Shown here piece after piece: positions 10,565-22,317 of a stretch of 64,000 nucleotides of DNA (position 1 is its first letter; every line of letters starts with the position of its first letter). Origin of the DNA: Anaeramoeba flamelloides (Eukaryota > Metamonada > Anaeramoebidae). A program made the position numbers and the translations under genes. Below the pieces are notes generated by a model. The model did no database searches, was not told where the DNA came from, and saw only the letters and a list, made by a program, of their open reading frames with translations. The stretch covers positions 2,232,001 through 2,296,000 of the forward strand of contig JANTQA010000057.1 of assembly GCA_027625915.1 (NCBI GenBank), given 5' to 3'.

Positions 10565-13500
10565 TTATTTTTTGATTTGGTTTAAATTTTTAACTTTATT
10601 TTTGTTTGATAAATTATTCGTGGTTCCCGTCTCTACAATTAAGCTACTTAAAAGTGAATGTATTGTTTTTTTAGAATTCTTGAATTTTTTTTCTTCAATC
10701 TCATTCTTATTATCTGTGGGTTTTTCAATCAAACCTACCAATTTTAATTCATTCATGAATTTGTCTGTTAATTCCATATCTGGATCAAAGTTATTGTTAT
10801 TAACAAAATTTAAATCATCTTTATTCTCCATTTGTTGCCGTTTTTGAATGTGTGTATTTTCTTGATTATTATTAGTTATTTTGTTATTGTTTTTATCATT
10901 ATTAATTTTAATTAATTTATTTTTTTCTGAATTATTCAGATTTGATGATTTGGGATTTGAATTTGGTTCAATTATTGATCCTAGGATTCTTTCTAAAAAA
11001 TTTTCTGGTTGTATTTGCTCATTTTTTTGAATATTTGATGATTTTTTTTCTTGTGATTTCTGTATATCTATTTCTTGATCATCCATATTTTTTTGTGGGA
11101 ATATTTTAAAATTAGGAAAAGATCCGCTTTTTTGAATAGATTCATTTCCACTCTCCGATTTTTCAGCTAGTAAGCTCCTTTTTTCTCGTTGTTCAAATTT
11201 CTGTGTTGAAGATGTTTCATTTAATGGTTCATTCCTGAAGTTTTCATATTCTTGATCAAGGCTTGTATTAAGAAAACGATTATCAGATTCTGAATCCTAA
11301 ATTTTTATAAAAATTAAAAAAAATATAATTCGAAGGTTTTAGAGTTTAATTTTTACTTGTAAAATTTCTTATCAGTATTTTATAAATATTTTTTTCAAAT
11401 ATAATAGTAAAAAATTTGAATATTTTTTTTTTTTCATAGTTAAGAGCTTATAATCATATATTTGAAAAGAATTTTAAATTTAATAAATATCTTTCAAATG
11501 GATATTCAATTATTTTGACGATTTAATCATTATTTATTGATTTAAATTGAAAAAAATCTTTTTTTTTTTGATTTTCCGTTAGGTTTTTTTTAATTTTTGA
11601 AATAAACAGAAAATTTTAACAAGGTTTGCCAATTTTTCAAATAGATTTTTTTCAAAAATAAAATTTTCAAAGGGTTACACTTTTTCTTTTATGTTTTTTT
11701 AAAAGGGTTACCATTTTGAATTTGGTCTGATTTGCTATGTAATTGGTTTTGATTTGAATGTTTCGTTTTTAGAAGAGTTAAAATTCTAATCAAATACTGT
11801 AAAAAATTTAAAGGGAAGATTTTATTTTTTCGAGTTTCCGTTTTTTAGAATTCCCAATTGTCATCAATTAATGTAAAAAGTTTTTTAAACACCTTAAAGC
11901 AGAATTTTCTCACAGAAGGGAAAAATTCACAAATTGGTGAATTTAAAATAAAAATAATTATTCGAATCAACTCTAAAATATCAAATTGTCACTTGGTAAT
12001 GTATACAATTTACTTTTGGAGTTTTAAAAATTTTCGGGATTTTTTTCTTTTCGGGATTTTTTTCCATTATTTTTTTTCTCCCATTCTTTTGAATTCTGGA
12101 AAACCGCCATTAGCTTTTCTTGAGTTTTCTGTTTATTTGGAAAATCAATAGATTTTCATTAGGTTTTTTTTACTTTTTGAAATAAACAGAAAATTTTAAT
12201 AAATTTTCGGTTTATTTCGAAAAGTAAAAAAAACCTAGAACACTTCACTAATAAAACAGAAAACCTCAAGAAAAGCTAGACACTTGACGGGCACTTTCGT
12301 TAGGTTTTTTTTAATTTTTGAAATAAACTGAAAATTTTTATAAAATTTCAGTTTATTTCAAAAAGTAAAAAAACATAGGACACTCTCGTTCGATTTTACA
12401 GAATTTAAAAGAATAGAGAAAAATCATATATGATTTTAATCAATTCTTTTGAATTCTGGGAAAGTGCCGTTAGGGTTTCTTGAGTTTTCTGTTTATTTGT
12501 GAAGTGTTCTAGGTTTTTTTGAGGTTTTCAATTTTATTTCTCAAGTAAAAAAAACCTAACGAAAATCTATTGATTTTCTAAATAAATAGAAAACTCAAAA
12601 AAACCTAACGAAAATCGATAGATTTAACAAATAAAACAGAAAACTTCAAGAAAACCTCGGCACTCTACGACACTCTACGGTACTTGAAGAACACTCTTCA
12701 GCTAAAACAGAAAACCTCAAGAAAATCGCAGTTAGTTTTTTTTTTTTATTTTTGAAATAATTAGAAATTTGAGAAATTTTTGGTTTATTTCTAAAATTAA
12801 AAAAACTGCCAAGATTTTCTTGAGTTTTCTGTTTATTTCGAAAATCTATCGATTTTCGTTAGGTTTTTTTGAGGTTTTCCATATTATTTCTCAAATTTAA
12901 AAAAAAATGTACGGAAATGCCTATATTTTCCAAAATTTAAAAGAATTGAGTAAAATCTTTGATTTATGTATATTCTTTCTCCTCGTGAAAAGCTAGGCAC
13001 TTCTCGGACACTTTCGTTAGGTTTTCCCGGATTCAAAAGAATAGAGTAAAATAAAAGAGATTTTAATGGATCGTTTTGAATTCTGGAAAACCTAGGTCAC
13101 TTATAATAATTATCACAAGGAATGTAATTCCTCTATTTCAGTTTTATTAGATGAGTGCAGCATTTTCAAAACTATTAGTTATTATCTACCAAATTAATAT
13201 CTCCAAGTTGAATTAAACTTAAATTCATTATCACATCCTTCTAAAATTTTTTAACCGGAAAACACCTTTTTTTTCTTGTAGATACATATTAAAAAAGGTG
13301 GTACTAAACTATTTTTCAGTCAAAGGGGGCCAGTTGTAATGGGTGAAATACATGTGTTTAAAGAGTTTGCAAAGATATTAGAAGAAAAAATTTATTTTTG
13401 AAATTTCCAAAACCGAAATCATTTTTTAACATTTTTACACATGTTTTTTTTTTTTCGCATGCTTTTTTTAAAACCTAATTAAGTTGCAAAATTTTTTTTT

Positions 13501-16500
13501 ATTGCAAGATCAATAATCACTTGGTAAAAATGTGTTATTATAAGGTTATTAAAACCATGAAAATGATTGTTGAGAAATCATATTGATTTCTATTGGAATT
13601 CTATTCGATATTGATCCTGATATTTGTTTAATAAATGTGAAAAATTTCCACTTCATTTACATTTCCTTTTTCAAAAAGAGACCACAAATACCAACAAACT
13701 TCGTTTGGGGACTTGATTTCTAAAAGAAAGTTATGGAAAATGAAGTTAAAATTTTTTTCTATTTATTATTCAAATTCCAGTGGAAGTTCAAAATGAACAT
13801 TTTTGTTTTTCTCAATGGAACCCTAAGAATTTGAGTTTTTCAATTTTTGAAGAAAATTTATTGATTAATCAGTTTTCTTTCAGACATTTATCAACAATTA
13901 TTTGGTGTGTATTATTATACTTATTTCTTATTTGTTCTTCAACGGTCAATTATATAAAATAATTGATATTTGAAAAAAATGTTTTTTTTTGGATCACTTT
14001 GGCTGAAACAGAGTTTTCTAACAACAAAAAATACAATGGCCTCATGAATTTGAAGTTTTTTAATTTTGGTTATATTATGAATAAACTTTATTATTAAGGA
14101 TGAAAGGTTAATGAAACTAGTAGTTTTGTCGAACTTTTTTTTTTTCAATTTTATTTTTTCATACTAATGAAGGGTTAAATGCTTTTTTTTCAAAATTTTA
14201 TTTGAATTTACGAGACAAATTTGAGATCAATTAAATTAACAACAAACACATTCATATAAAATTTTAAATAGTATTTTCTTCTTTTTTTTTTCCTTTTTAA
14301 CACTTTTAATTAAAAGCGTATCCATTATGCTTGATAACAGAAGAAAAAAAATGAGTTTTTTCAAAATATTTTAACAGATATCCCAAAAAGTTTCGGATAA
14401 TATCCCTTATATAATACAGAGTACACTTCAAAACTGGTATTGAAAAAAAAAAGATTCTTGAAAATCAAAACCATTTTTTCAAATTAAACTATATTCCAAA
14501 AATTTGGACACAGTTTAAACGGTGGGAAGAATATCAGTACTACACTTTAAATTCAATTTGGAAAGAATTTTGATTTTACAAACTATTTCATTTTTTGTCT
14601 TTTTTGTTTTGTTTTCATTTCCTTTTTTGTAGTTACGTAATCTGTTTGGTTAGATCTGAAATTTTTTTAAAATGGTTGGTAGAAGGTTAGTGTTGAGTTT
14701 GTTAAAGAGAAAAAATCAACATACAATTGGTAGATGGTATCTTAACATTTGATCGATCAATAATTATTGGTGAAATTTCAACAAATTTACCAATTCATTT
14801 TTTGTTCCGCACGTTTAATTATTTTGGATATGCCAATTTTTTATTTTTGAGTTTTATATTTTTTTCTTTTATTTGGATTAAAATGATTACTTATTAAAAC
14901 ATTAATACTGTGTTACTTAAATGTTGTTTTATATTAGGTTTGGAAAAATACAATAAATTGGGGTTTTTTTTGCCTATTTTTGATTTTGGGTGTATCTGAA
15001 TTTTTGGAATGGTGTTTATAATGAAAAGATTTTGTTTAAGATACAATTTATTCGGAAGTAATATCAAATAAAATCCAAAAACGTCATGTATAATCTGTCT
15101 ATATATTTTATTTTTTCTTCTCGGTGGCAATCAAATCAATGTCATAATTCCAAAAAATTTCAAAAATTAAAAAAGTTGTTTTAAAAAGAGCAAAAAATAT
15201 TGTTTTTAGTCTGAGAAATTTCCATTTAACCAGAACAATTAAAAAAAAAAAAAATTATTTTTTGTTTAAATTCCCAAGTCTAACTGTTTTATACTGTATT
15301 GTATCCATAATTTTTAAAAGAGTTCTGAAAATTTATTGAAAAAAAAAAATAAAATGAGAAAAAAAATTTCAATATATAAAAACGTAAAATTAAAATAAAA
15401 AAAATCGAAATTACCTCTGATCTTAGAAAGCTCCAACCTGAACTATTTATAGAATTATTCTCATTCATTGTTTGGTCTTTATTCATTTGTTCTTCATTTG
15501 GCCAATTCAATTTGTCGTTGTTTGTTTGTAGGGATGACATATAATCCTCCATTTGCTGTTGATAAGACAAAATTTTTTCAAAATCTTGAAAACCTGATTT
15601 CTGTTCTTCGTGATCTGCAAAGCCAAGAGATCTTAGCATTTTGTTTGTATAAGTTTTGTTTTGAGATACGCCATAACCAAATAATGGTTTTGGGGGGTTT
15701 GTTTGCTTTGAATTTTTGACAGTTTTTTTGAACTTTTTTTTCTTTTTTTTCTTTTTTTTCTGAAATGGTTGTCTGTCAAACCGTTTTAAATAGGAATTGT
15801 CGTTGAGTTTTGTTGACAACCCACGTTTAATTTTCTGATCCCAATTAGGCTGCGTATTTTTTGAAAAATTATGAGAATAGAACTGTTCCGAATTTGGGTT
15901 TGGCTGTAATTGATTTTTGACTGATCTTTTCCATTCCCGATCTTGTTTGTATTTTTTTGCTAATTTCAATTCAGAAAGGATCGACTCATCAAAACTTGAT
16001 GAATCAGAAGAATAAGAAGAATCAGAAGAATACGAGAAACCAGAATCGGAATCTGAATCCACACTAGAGCTGCTTTTGGTGTCTGAGTCAGAGTAAGAAT
16101 AGAGATCAGAATCAGAATAAGAGTGAGAATAAGAATTGGTGCCAAAGGAAAAACTTGTTTGTAGATTTGTCAATTTTTCAAAATCTTCCAAGAATTTTTG
16201 TGAATTTTTCTTTTTAGGTTTTGTTGATTCACGATCATCATTTGGATCAATGAAATAATGGTCTTTTGGAAATTCAGAGAATTGGTTCAAAGAAGAAGAC
16301 GATTTCTCTCGTGTGCGTTTTCTTCTTGAAGTGCTCTTTTGAAAAGAGCGAGGATTAATTTTTTTTTTTTTTTTTTTTTGTTTTGTTTTTTCTTTTCTTT
16401 TTGTTTGTTTATTTTTTGAGAGCTTTTTTTGATTTTTTTTTTTGGATGTTTGTTTCATATTGAGAGTTGAGTTCAGTGAATTGTTTGAATAGTCTTGAAG

Positions 16501-17079
16501 AAATTCTAAGTTTGGCTCTTCAAAATCATTTTCAAATAGTTTACTTAAATCTTTTTCTTTTGGTAATGGTTTCTCAAATAATTGATCATATTCATTTGAA
16601 AAATCTAATAATTCTTTTTCTTTTTCTTTTTGATTGTCTTCTTCATTTGTCTGCCCTTGATTGAGAAACATGTTTTCGTTTTGATACTCTTCAGATCCCG
16701 AGCTCGATCCAATAAGACTAGACCAAAAATTATTCTTTTCTAAATCTAAAGTTGGTTCTTTTGGTTTTGTGTCTTGTGCTTTTTCTGGGAAAAGGCTTGG
16801 TAACGATAAATTTGGATTTTTCAGATCCGAAAAGGGTTTGAGTGTTGTTTCTAATTTATCAATTTCTTTTTCGTTTTTCAGTTCATCGTTATCTTCTTCT
16901 TCATTTTGTTTTGTTTCAAACTCTAATTCGAGCTCTTGTTCATCTTTTTTTATTGAAAGAGCTGACAAGTTTGTAAATAAAGGATCTAAAGAGAGAAAAT
17001 TATTTGATTCTACTTGATTTTGTTGTGGTTGGTTGTTTAACGAGAAATTACTATTAAAGAGTGAATCTGAATTTGACAT
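10565..17079 (-). CDS. Ser/Lys-rich nuclear-type protein, possibly Ada3/Ngg1-like
   Basis: Two exons are inferred: 17079-15415 (555 codons, donor GTAATT) and 11296-10565 (acceptor TTTAG), joined phase 0 to phase 0 across a 4118-base intron, giving about 798 residues. The N-terminal part is acidic with Leu/Ser. Residues 210-265 are Lys/Arg-rich, about 318-370 are Ser/Tyr/Asp repeats, and about 455 is a poly-Lys run. The C-terminal exon carries NFLERILGSIIEP (about residue 654) and MELTDKFMNELKLVGLIEK (about residue 729). In order and spacing these resemble the two conserved helices of the Ada3/TADA3 C-terminal region (L-x-E-R-I-L-x-A-L-L and a later E-E-L-x-x-x-G-L-L). Ada3 belongs to SAGA-type histone acetyltransferase complexes. 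The similarity is short and the usual coiled tail is missing, so the assignment is tentative. The two exons could also belong to separate genes. Confidence 0.5.
12050..13110. repeat. Family G palindromic mosaic array (largest)
   Basis: About ten short palindromic or half-palindromic units. Examples are GAAATAAACAGAAAATTTTA with its reverse complement around 12180-12250; AAAAGAATAGAGAAAAATCA against TGATTTTAATCAATTCTTTT at about 12408-12452; and repeated linkers TTCTTGAGTTTTCTGTTTAT, CTATCGATTTTCGTTAGG and GGCACTCTACGACACTCTAC. The units are shuffled and repeated in both orientations rather than in strict tandem. Confidence 0.75.
13305..14017 (+). mobile_element. Family E element, copy 1 (TIR, MITE-like)
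   Basis: The left end TAAACTATTTTTCAGTCAAA is matched by the reverse complement of the right end, AAACTCTGTTTCAGCCAAAG. Internal blocks ACATGTGTTTAAAGAGTTT, AATCACTTGGTAAAAATGTG and CTTATTTCTTATTTGTTCTT recur in the copies near 18600-19024 and 48863-49407. About 713 bases long; no transposase frame. Confidence 0.7.
14484..15020 (+). mobile_element. Family D element, copy 1 (complete, TA-flanked MITE)
   Basis: The left terminal repeat contains ATTCCAAAAATTTGGACAC. The right end (reverse complement) is TAAACACCATTCCAAAAATT. It is 537 bases long, nearly the same as the intact copy at 30287-30825. Internal hallmarks are TTTACATTCAATTTGG-like sequence near one end, TTTGATCGATCAATAATT in the middle and TTATTAAAACATTAATACTG near the other end. 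The TA-bounded ends fit Tc1/mariner-style insertion. Confidence 0.75.
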
Positions 17080-18050
17080 CAAACTAAAAAAAAAAAGATA
17101 GAAAGCTTTTATGTATCTTTTAAATCAATTTACTTTTGGGGGCTTGTGTTAGAAAGCAAAAAGATAAAATATCTAAAAAATGAACCATTATCAATTCAAA
17201 ATTTTTGTTTAGTTTTACTCTATTTCATAAATAATTAAGCTCTATTTCTTAGGAGTGGAATATTTGAAAGGATTTCTTTTTAATGTGTTGATGATAAAGT
17301 ACCTTTTGTGAAAATCCTTGGAAATAATACCTAACCTGAAAAAAATCCCTGATACAATTGTTAAAAGTATTGTAAGAAGTAAAATTGTTTTGTTATTAAA
17401 TTAATAATTTTTTTTATTTAAGAATCAAGCATTTATAATTAGATCTCGTTACTTATTAAAACTATGATTAATTAAATTACAAATGTTCAAAATAATCTCC
17501 AATAATCTCAAAAAACCAAGAATAACAATTAGAATTGACCAAATTGATAGCAAACTTCAAAAACTCAATTATTTTTCAAAATAAGTAGATATACTTGTGT
17601 TAAAAAACAATGAAACAAATTTTCTATATACGTCCCACTTTCAGGAACAATTGATAAGTTTATTATTGTGTTCATCAAAAATTTGATTAGTTAAAAAAAG
17701 GATTATATTTTAAATTTTCCTCATAAAAATACCATTTATTCCAAAATAAATGAAACTAAATTTTCATTTTGCCAACCAAAAACAGATTTTATAAGTCCTT
17801 TAACATTTTAAATTTTTAATATTCTGTAAATAAGCTAAGGTTGTTTATGTTTCACTTTTAGAAATGTTTCTTTATTTTTTTATTGAAATTTTTGCGATGG
17901 GATTTTGTTGGAAATCTAAATACCAATTTTGGGCTTTTTATTTTGATATTAACCACAAGTTTTCATGGTGCTCGTAAAGATTTTCAGATACTATATTTTT
18001 TTTTGGTATAATTTAATAGTTAAATTATTCAATTTTCTCATTTTCAATTT

Positions 18051-18250
18051 TTAGTACAGTTGATACAACTTTTAAGATACCAACTTTCAACGAAAATTAA
18101 GAAAAAAAAATCTCAAATTAAAGTACAAAATTTGGAATTTTTTCTTATAAAAGTTATTTATCTAGTTTTTGAATTTTGTCTCTTAATTTAAACTTTTTAT
18201 TGTACCCGAAATTTCTTTCAAAGTTTGTGTCTTAAATTTGGAACTGTCTT
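18051..18250. repeat. Family F palindromic MITE, diverged copy
   Basis: Begins TACAGTTGATACAACTTTTA and runs through CTCAAATTAAAGTACAAAAT to a reverse-complement half ending AAATTTGGAACTGT. It is the most diverged of the four family F copies; the best preserved is at 29473-29669. Confidence 0.65.
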
Positions 18251-18599
18251 TATTTCATATTTGGGTAATAATTATTTCTATCTTTTAAATATAACAACAG
18301 AAAGAAAGAATGAGGAAGGGGGGGGTATGTTATTATAGTTGTTGTTTTGTATTGGAGATAAATTTATTACTTTCTCTTTTTATAATTCTGTTTTTCTTTC
18401 TTTTTTTATTGTAAACAATTGATTTGATTTTAAAAAAGTTGGAATTGTACAAATAAACTAAAAAGGGTAAATTTTGAATAAATGGCAAAACATAAATGAT
18501 TTCCATGGATGTTGGGTGGTAATCTTTCCAAAAAAAATGAATAGTTCTAGAAATATAGGAAAAATACAGATTTGTTTTTTTTTTTGGAGATAATTCTCT

Positions 18600-19024
18600 T
18601 GAATTATTTTTGAAAAATTTCCATTTTTGTACAGTTTTATCTCTTGTTTTTGATAATAAAATTCATTTGTTTTTTGTAAATTACAAGTCCGACAGTTGCT
18701 TGTTAAAAATGTTATTCTAAGGATACTGAAAAAGTAAACATGGTTGTAGAGAAATACTATTGATTCATATTGGGAATAAATTTGGATCTTCAATAGGAAA
18801 TAAAAATGAACAGTGTAATTTTTTCATCAATGTTACTTTATGGAATTTGTATTTTTCCAGTTTTAAGACAATATATTGCTTTTTAATTTTATTACGGGTG
18901 GATGCCAAGTTTTTTTTGATGAGTATTATTCTACATATTTCTTATTTGTTCTTCAAAAGCCAATTTTAAAAAATAATTCGTATTTGAAAAAAATTATTCA
19001 ACTTTGACCAAAACAAAGTTTAAA
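18600..19024 (+). mobile_element. Family E element, copy 2 (partial)
   Basis: Shares TGTTATTCTAAGGATACTGA-like, CTACATATTTCTTATTTGTT and the right terminal repeat (reverse complement TAAACTTTGTTTTGGTCAAA) with the other family E copies. The left end is not clear. Confidence 0.55.
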
Positions 19025-19039
19025 TACGAAAAATCTATT

Positions 19040-19485
19040 TCAAAATTTTGGTATTTCAGAAATTGTTTGTAAATTCAAATCATTTTCATCCATATAAAAG
19101 AAAAAAAATATAAAACTCAAAAAAATAAAAATTTCTGTATTCATAATAATGAAAGGAACTGAACATAAAAATGTATTGATAAATTTTATTGAAATTTCAC
19201 CAACAATTATTGATCGATCAAATGAAAAGATAACATCGATTAATTGTATGTGATTTTCCAATTTAACAAACTCAAGAGTAACCGTTTATCAACCATTGAG
19301 AAAAAAATTTTTCGATCTAACGAAACAGATAAGGTAATTGGAAAAAAGAAATGAAAACAAAACAAAAAATACAAAAAATGAAATAGTTTGTAAAATAAAA
19401 ATTCTTCCCAAATTGAATGTAAAGTGGAGTGTTGTGATTCTTTCAACTGTTTAAACTGTGTCCAAATTTTTGGAATTTAGTTTAA
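19040..19485 (-). mobile_element. Family D element, copy 2 (one end missing)
   Basis: The end at 19485 (minus strand) reads TAAACTAAATTCCAAAAATT followed by TGGACACAGTTTAAACAGTT. The TTTGATCGATCAATAATTGT core is present. The other terminal repeat is not found. Open frames of 68 and 73 codons on the minus strand are by-products of the repeat. Confidence 0.7.
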
Positions 19486-19904
19486 TATCAATTCAAAAAT
19501 AACATTTCCTAAAAAAGCAAATGGATAAAAGTAACTCAATTTCGACAGTTATCTTATTTGTAAAAAATGGATTTGATTTATTTTTTACCCATTGACAAAA
19601 TACAAAGATTTTACTAATCATATCTTCATATTCCAAAATTTTCAAAAACTTTTCAAAAAAAAGAAAAAATCAAAATAATAAAAAAAAAAAAAAATTGTAA
19701 AGATTTAAAAAAGATATAATATTAAAAGTTTCCAAAAAAACTGGAAATAAAATAAAAATATAATATAAAATAAATAATAAAAAAATAAAAATATAAAATT
19801 GATCAAAAAAAGGGACTATTTATCAAAAGAAAAAAAAAAAAATAGGAAATATTAAATAAATATTAAAAAGAAAATTATTTTGATTGTTTTTTTTTTTTAT
19901 TATT

Positions 19905-22317
19905 TTAATTTTTTTCACTAATTTTTTTTTTAGTTTCTTCGATTTTTAATCTAACCATTGCAATTTCCTTTTGTGTGTCTAAGAATTTTTTTTCCATTGC
20001 CTTTTTTTGCAGCATTTTATCTGAGGGCTGTAATCGTCTTTTTTGCAATTCTTGTTTTAATAAATTGAGCTTTCCATTGTTTTCGTTTCTGATTAATTGT
20101 ATTTGGTTTTGTTCTTCTTCAAATTCACGCAATATTTGGATAAATTTGAGTTGTTCTTGCTCATAATTCGTTTTGCACTCGTCGGACTTTTTTTGTGTGA
20201 TTTCTAATTCCTTTCTTGTTTCTAATAATTGTTGATTAAATTTTGATAGTCGGTCATTGCTTTTCGTTGTTTGCTGCTCTTTTTGCAGCTCCTTTTCTTT
20301 TAATTCTTTTTCCTTTTGGGGGTTTGATTGCTTTTCTTCCAATTCTTTTTCTTTTTTTAATTTGTCGATTTCCTCAAGCGGTGTGTTCTTGATAAAATTC
20401 ATTATGCCCTTACACCTCATCGCCAATTCCTCTCTTTCTTGATTTAATTGGCCAATGTATTGCTTTTGCCAATCATAATCAAACTCAAGTCCGGCAATTA
20501 TTGACTCGAAACTATTGTTTTCATTTTGAAATTTGTCTTTTTGTTCTCGATACACTTTTTCAATTTGTTTTAAAATGCCCTCGACTTTTTCTAGTTCTGA
20601 ATTGATTTCTTTGGTCTTTTCAGATTTGTTTTCAAATGTGCTTTCTAAAATTTGAATCTCGTTTTTCATCGTTACACTCTCCGAGTCATATTTTTTCCCT
20701 TTGACGTCAAGTGAGCCAATTTGGATTTGTGTTGCATTTAATTTTTTTTTTTTTTCGCCAAGCCGTTTCGATAGCTCTTCAGATTCCTGGTGTAGCCTTA
20801 AATGAATTGTTTGGTATCTGGACCGCATTTGTGTTAACCTTTTTTGAAGAATTTTAAATCCGTCCTCAATTTCATTTTTGTCAGGAACTTCGACTCTAAT
20901 TGAATTAGATCTGATTCTCATTGCTCGTTTTTTTTTTAAGAGCCTTTTCTTTTTTTTTTTTTTTTTTAACAACAATTTTTTCTTCTTGTTTTTTTTTCCT
21001 TTTTTCTTTTTCTTTTTTTTTTTTTTTTTTGGTTTTTCATCAGAGCTCATATCAGATAAGACAATGTCAGACAAATTTTCAATTTGCTAAGAAATTAAAT
21101 TAGTTTATTTTTGTTTCATTTTGTTGTGTTTCGTTTCGTTTCATTTCATTTCGTTGTGTTTTGTTTTGTTTTGTTTTTTTTAATTCATTATTAGTTTTAT
21201 TATATTACAAGGTTTGTTGTGTTTTTAGTTTGTTTTTAATTATAAAAAAAAGAAAAAGTAATGAAAGGAATAGAGTGTAAAAAAAAAAGAAAGATTAGGA
21301 AAAAATAATAGTTCAATATCAAATTTAATCCAAAAGTGTACAAACTTGAACTATTTTGTGAAATGGTACAAAAGTTTGACTCAAGCAAAGAATTTTGAAA
21401 AAGTTTTTTTTTCTTTTACTGAGCTTTTATGAAAAAGATAGATTGTTTTTTGTTTTTTTTTTTTTTTCTTTGTGTTTATAAAATATTTACTACGGTAAAA
21501 AATCGTTCAATTTGTGGGTAGAATCCGATCAGCGCTTGGATATGTTTGACACAACTTTTTTCTAAACCATCTTCTTTTGATCTTATCAAAACTGGCCCAA
21601 AAATCCTTCCAAGTTTTTTGGTTGTAAAAGAGGAGTTTTGAATTAATTGATATAAAAATTTGATTGTGGTTCCTAAAAGATTTAAATTTTCAGATGGCAA
21701 CGCTTGAAGTGGTTCTTGTGTTTCTTTTGGTAGCGAAGTAACTATGAAGTGTTTATTATTGAGATAAAAAATGAACAAGATTTGATTATTAAAGTTGTTA
21801 TTAGAAGAAAATTTTTTTCCCTTAATCATTCCCTTTTTTTTTTATTTCCTTTTTTTTGTAGAATTATTTCCTTTTTTTTGTAATTTAAGAAAAGTTCTAA
21901 CGATGATGGGGAGAGGTAAGGTGATTATTTTTTTGAAGATCTTTTTTATTTGTTTTTTTTTGTAACAAAAAAAAGGAAAAGCTGTGGAAAATGATTGAAA
22001 TTTTTTTTTATGGAAAAACAAAAAGAAAAGGTACTTGTTATTTTTTTAAATTTTGGTGCTTCTTCGTCTGGGATGAGTGGCTCTTCGAGGTTTGAAAAAT
22101 AATAAACCAAAAAGTTTGATAATTTTACAACGCCTATTGATTCCAAATCTAAATTATCATCATTCTCAATGGCCTTTTGGTATTTTAGCATTTCTTCTTT
22201 GGGTGTATCATTTGTAAACAATTCTTCTTCTTCAATTTCTTCTAAAATGAAATTCATATAGTCACCCAAAAAAGAGGTGGCTAATGAATTTTTAAGGGAA
22301 GGTTTGGTTTGGCTCAT
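19905..22317 (-). CDS. RhoGAP-like domain / poly-Lys / coiled-coil protein
   Basis: Three exons are inferred: 22317-22035, 21741-21491 and 21086-19905. The phases match (1 to 1, 0 to 0), the introns are 293 and 404 bases, and the product is about 571 residues. Residues 17-165 follow the RhoGAP fold: SNFLVYYFSNLEEPLIPDEE, then LPSENLNLLGTTIKFL and KKLGRIFGPVLIRSK. RhoGAP domains switch off Rho-family GTPases. The arginine-finger motif (usually G-x-F-R-x-S-G) reads E-L-F-T35-N-D-T here. The asparagine usually before the L-A-x-V-F-G-P motif is Lys137. The domain therefore looks catalytically weak or dead and may only bind GTPases. Residues 198-240 are almost pure lysine with some leucine; 255-565 is a long charged coiled coil. 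Exon 3 opens with CAAATTGAAAATTTG directly after TTTCTTAG and lacks its own good ATG, which supports the join. Confidence 0.7.

Larger units (their letters stand above)
11297..15414. other. Inferred 4.1 kb intron filled with transposable elements
   Basis: It lies between a phase-0 donor (TCAGAG|GTAATT) and a phase-0 acceptor (TTTAG|GATTCA) on the minus strand. It contains a family G palindrome array (about 11570-11660 and 12050-13110), a complete family E element (13305-14017) and a complete family D element (14484-15020). Other introns in the window are mostly 140-710 bases, so this one appears to have grown by insertion. Short frames within it (11858-12151, 13780-14148, 14894-15130) belong to the repeats. 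Confidence 0.5.
17080..19904. other. Intergenic stretch with three repeat copies
   Basis: Holds a degenerate family F palindrome (18051-18250), a G run (18319-18326), a family E copy (about 18600-19024) and a family D copy truncated at one end (19040-19485). 19486-19904 is A-rich with no gene seen. Confidence 0.55.
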
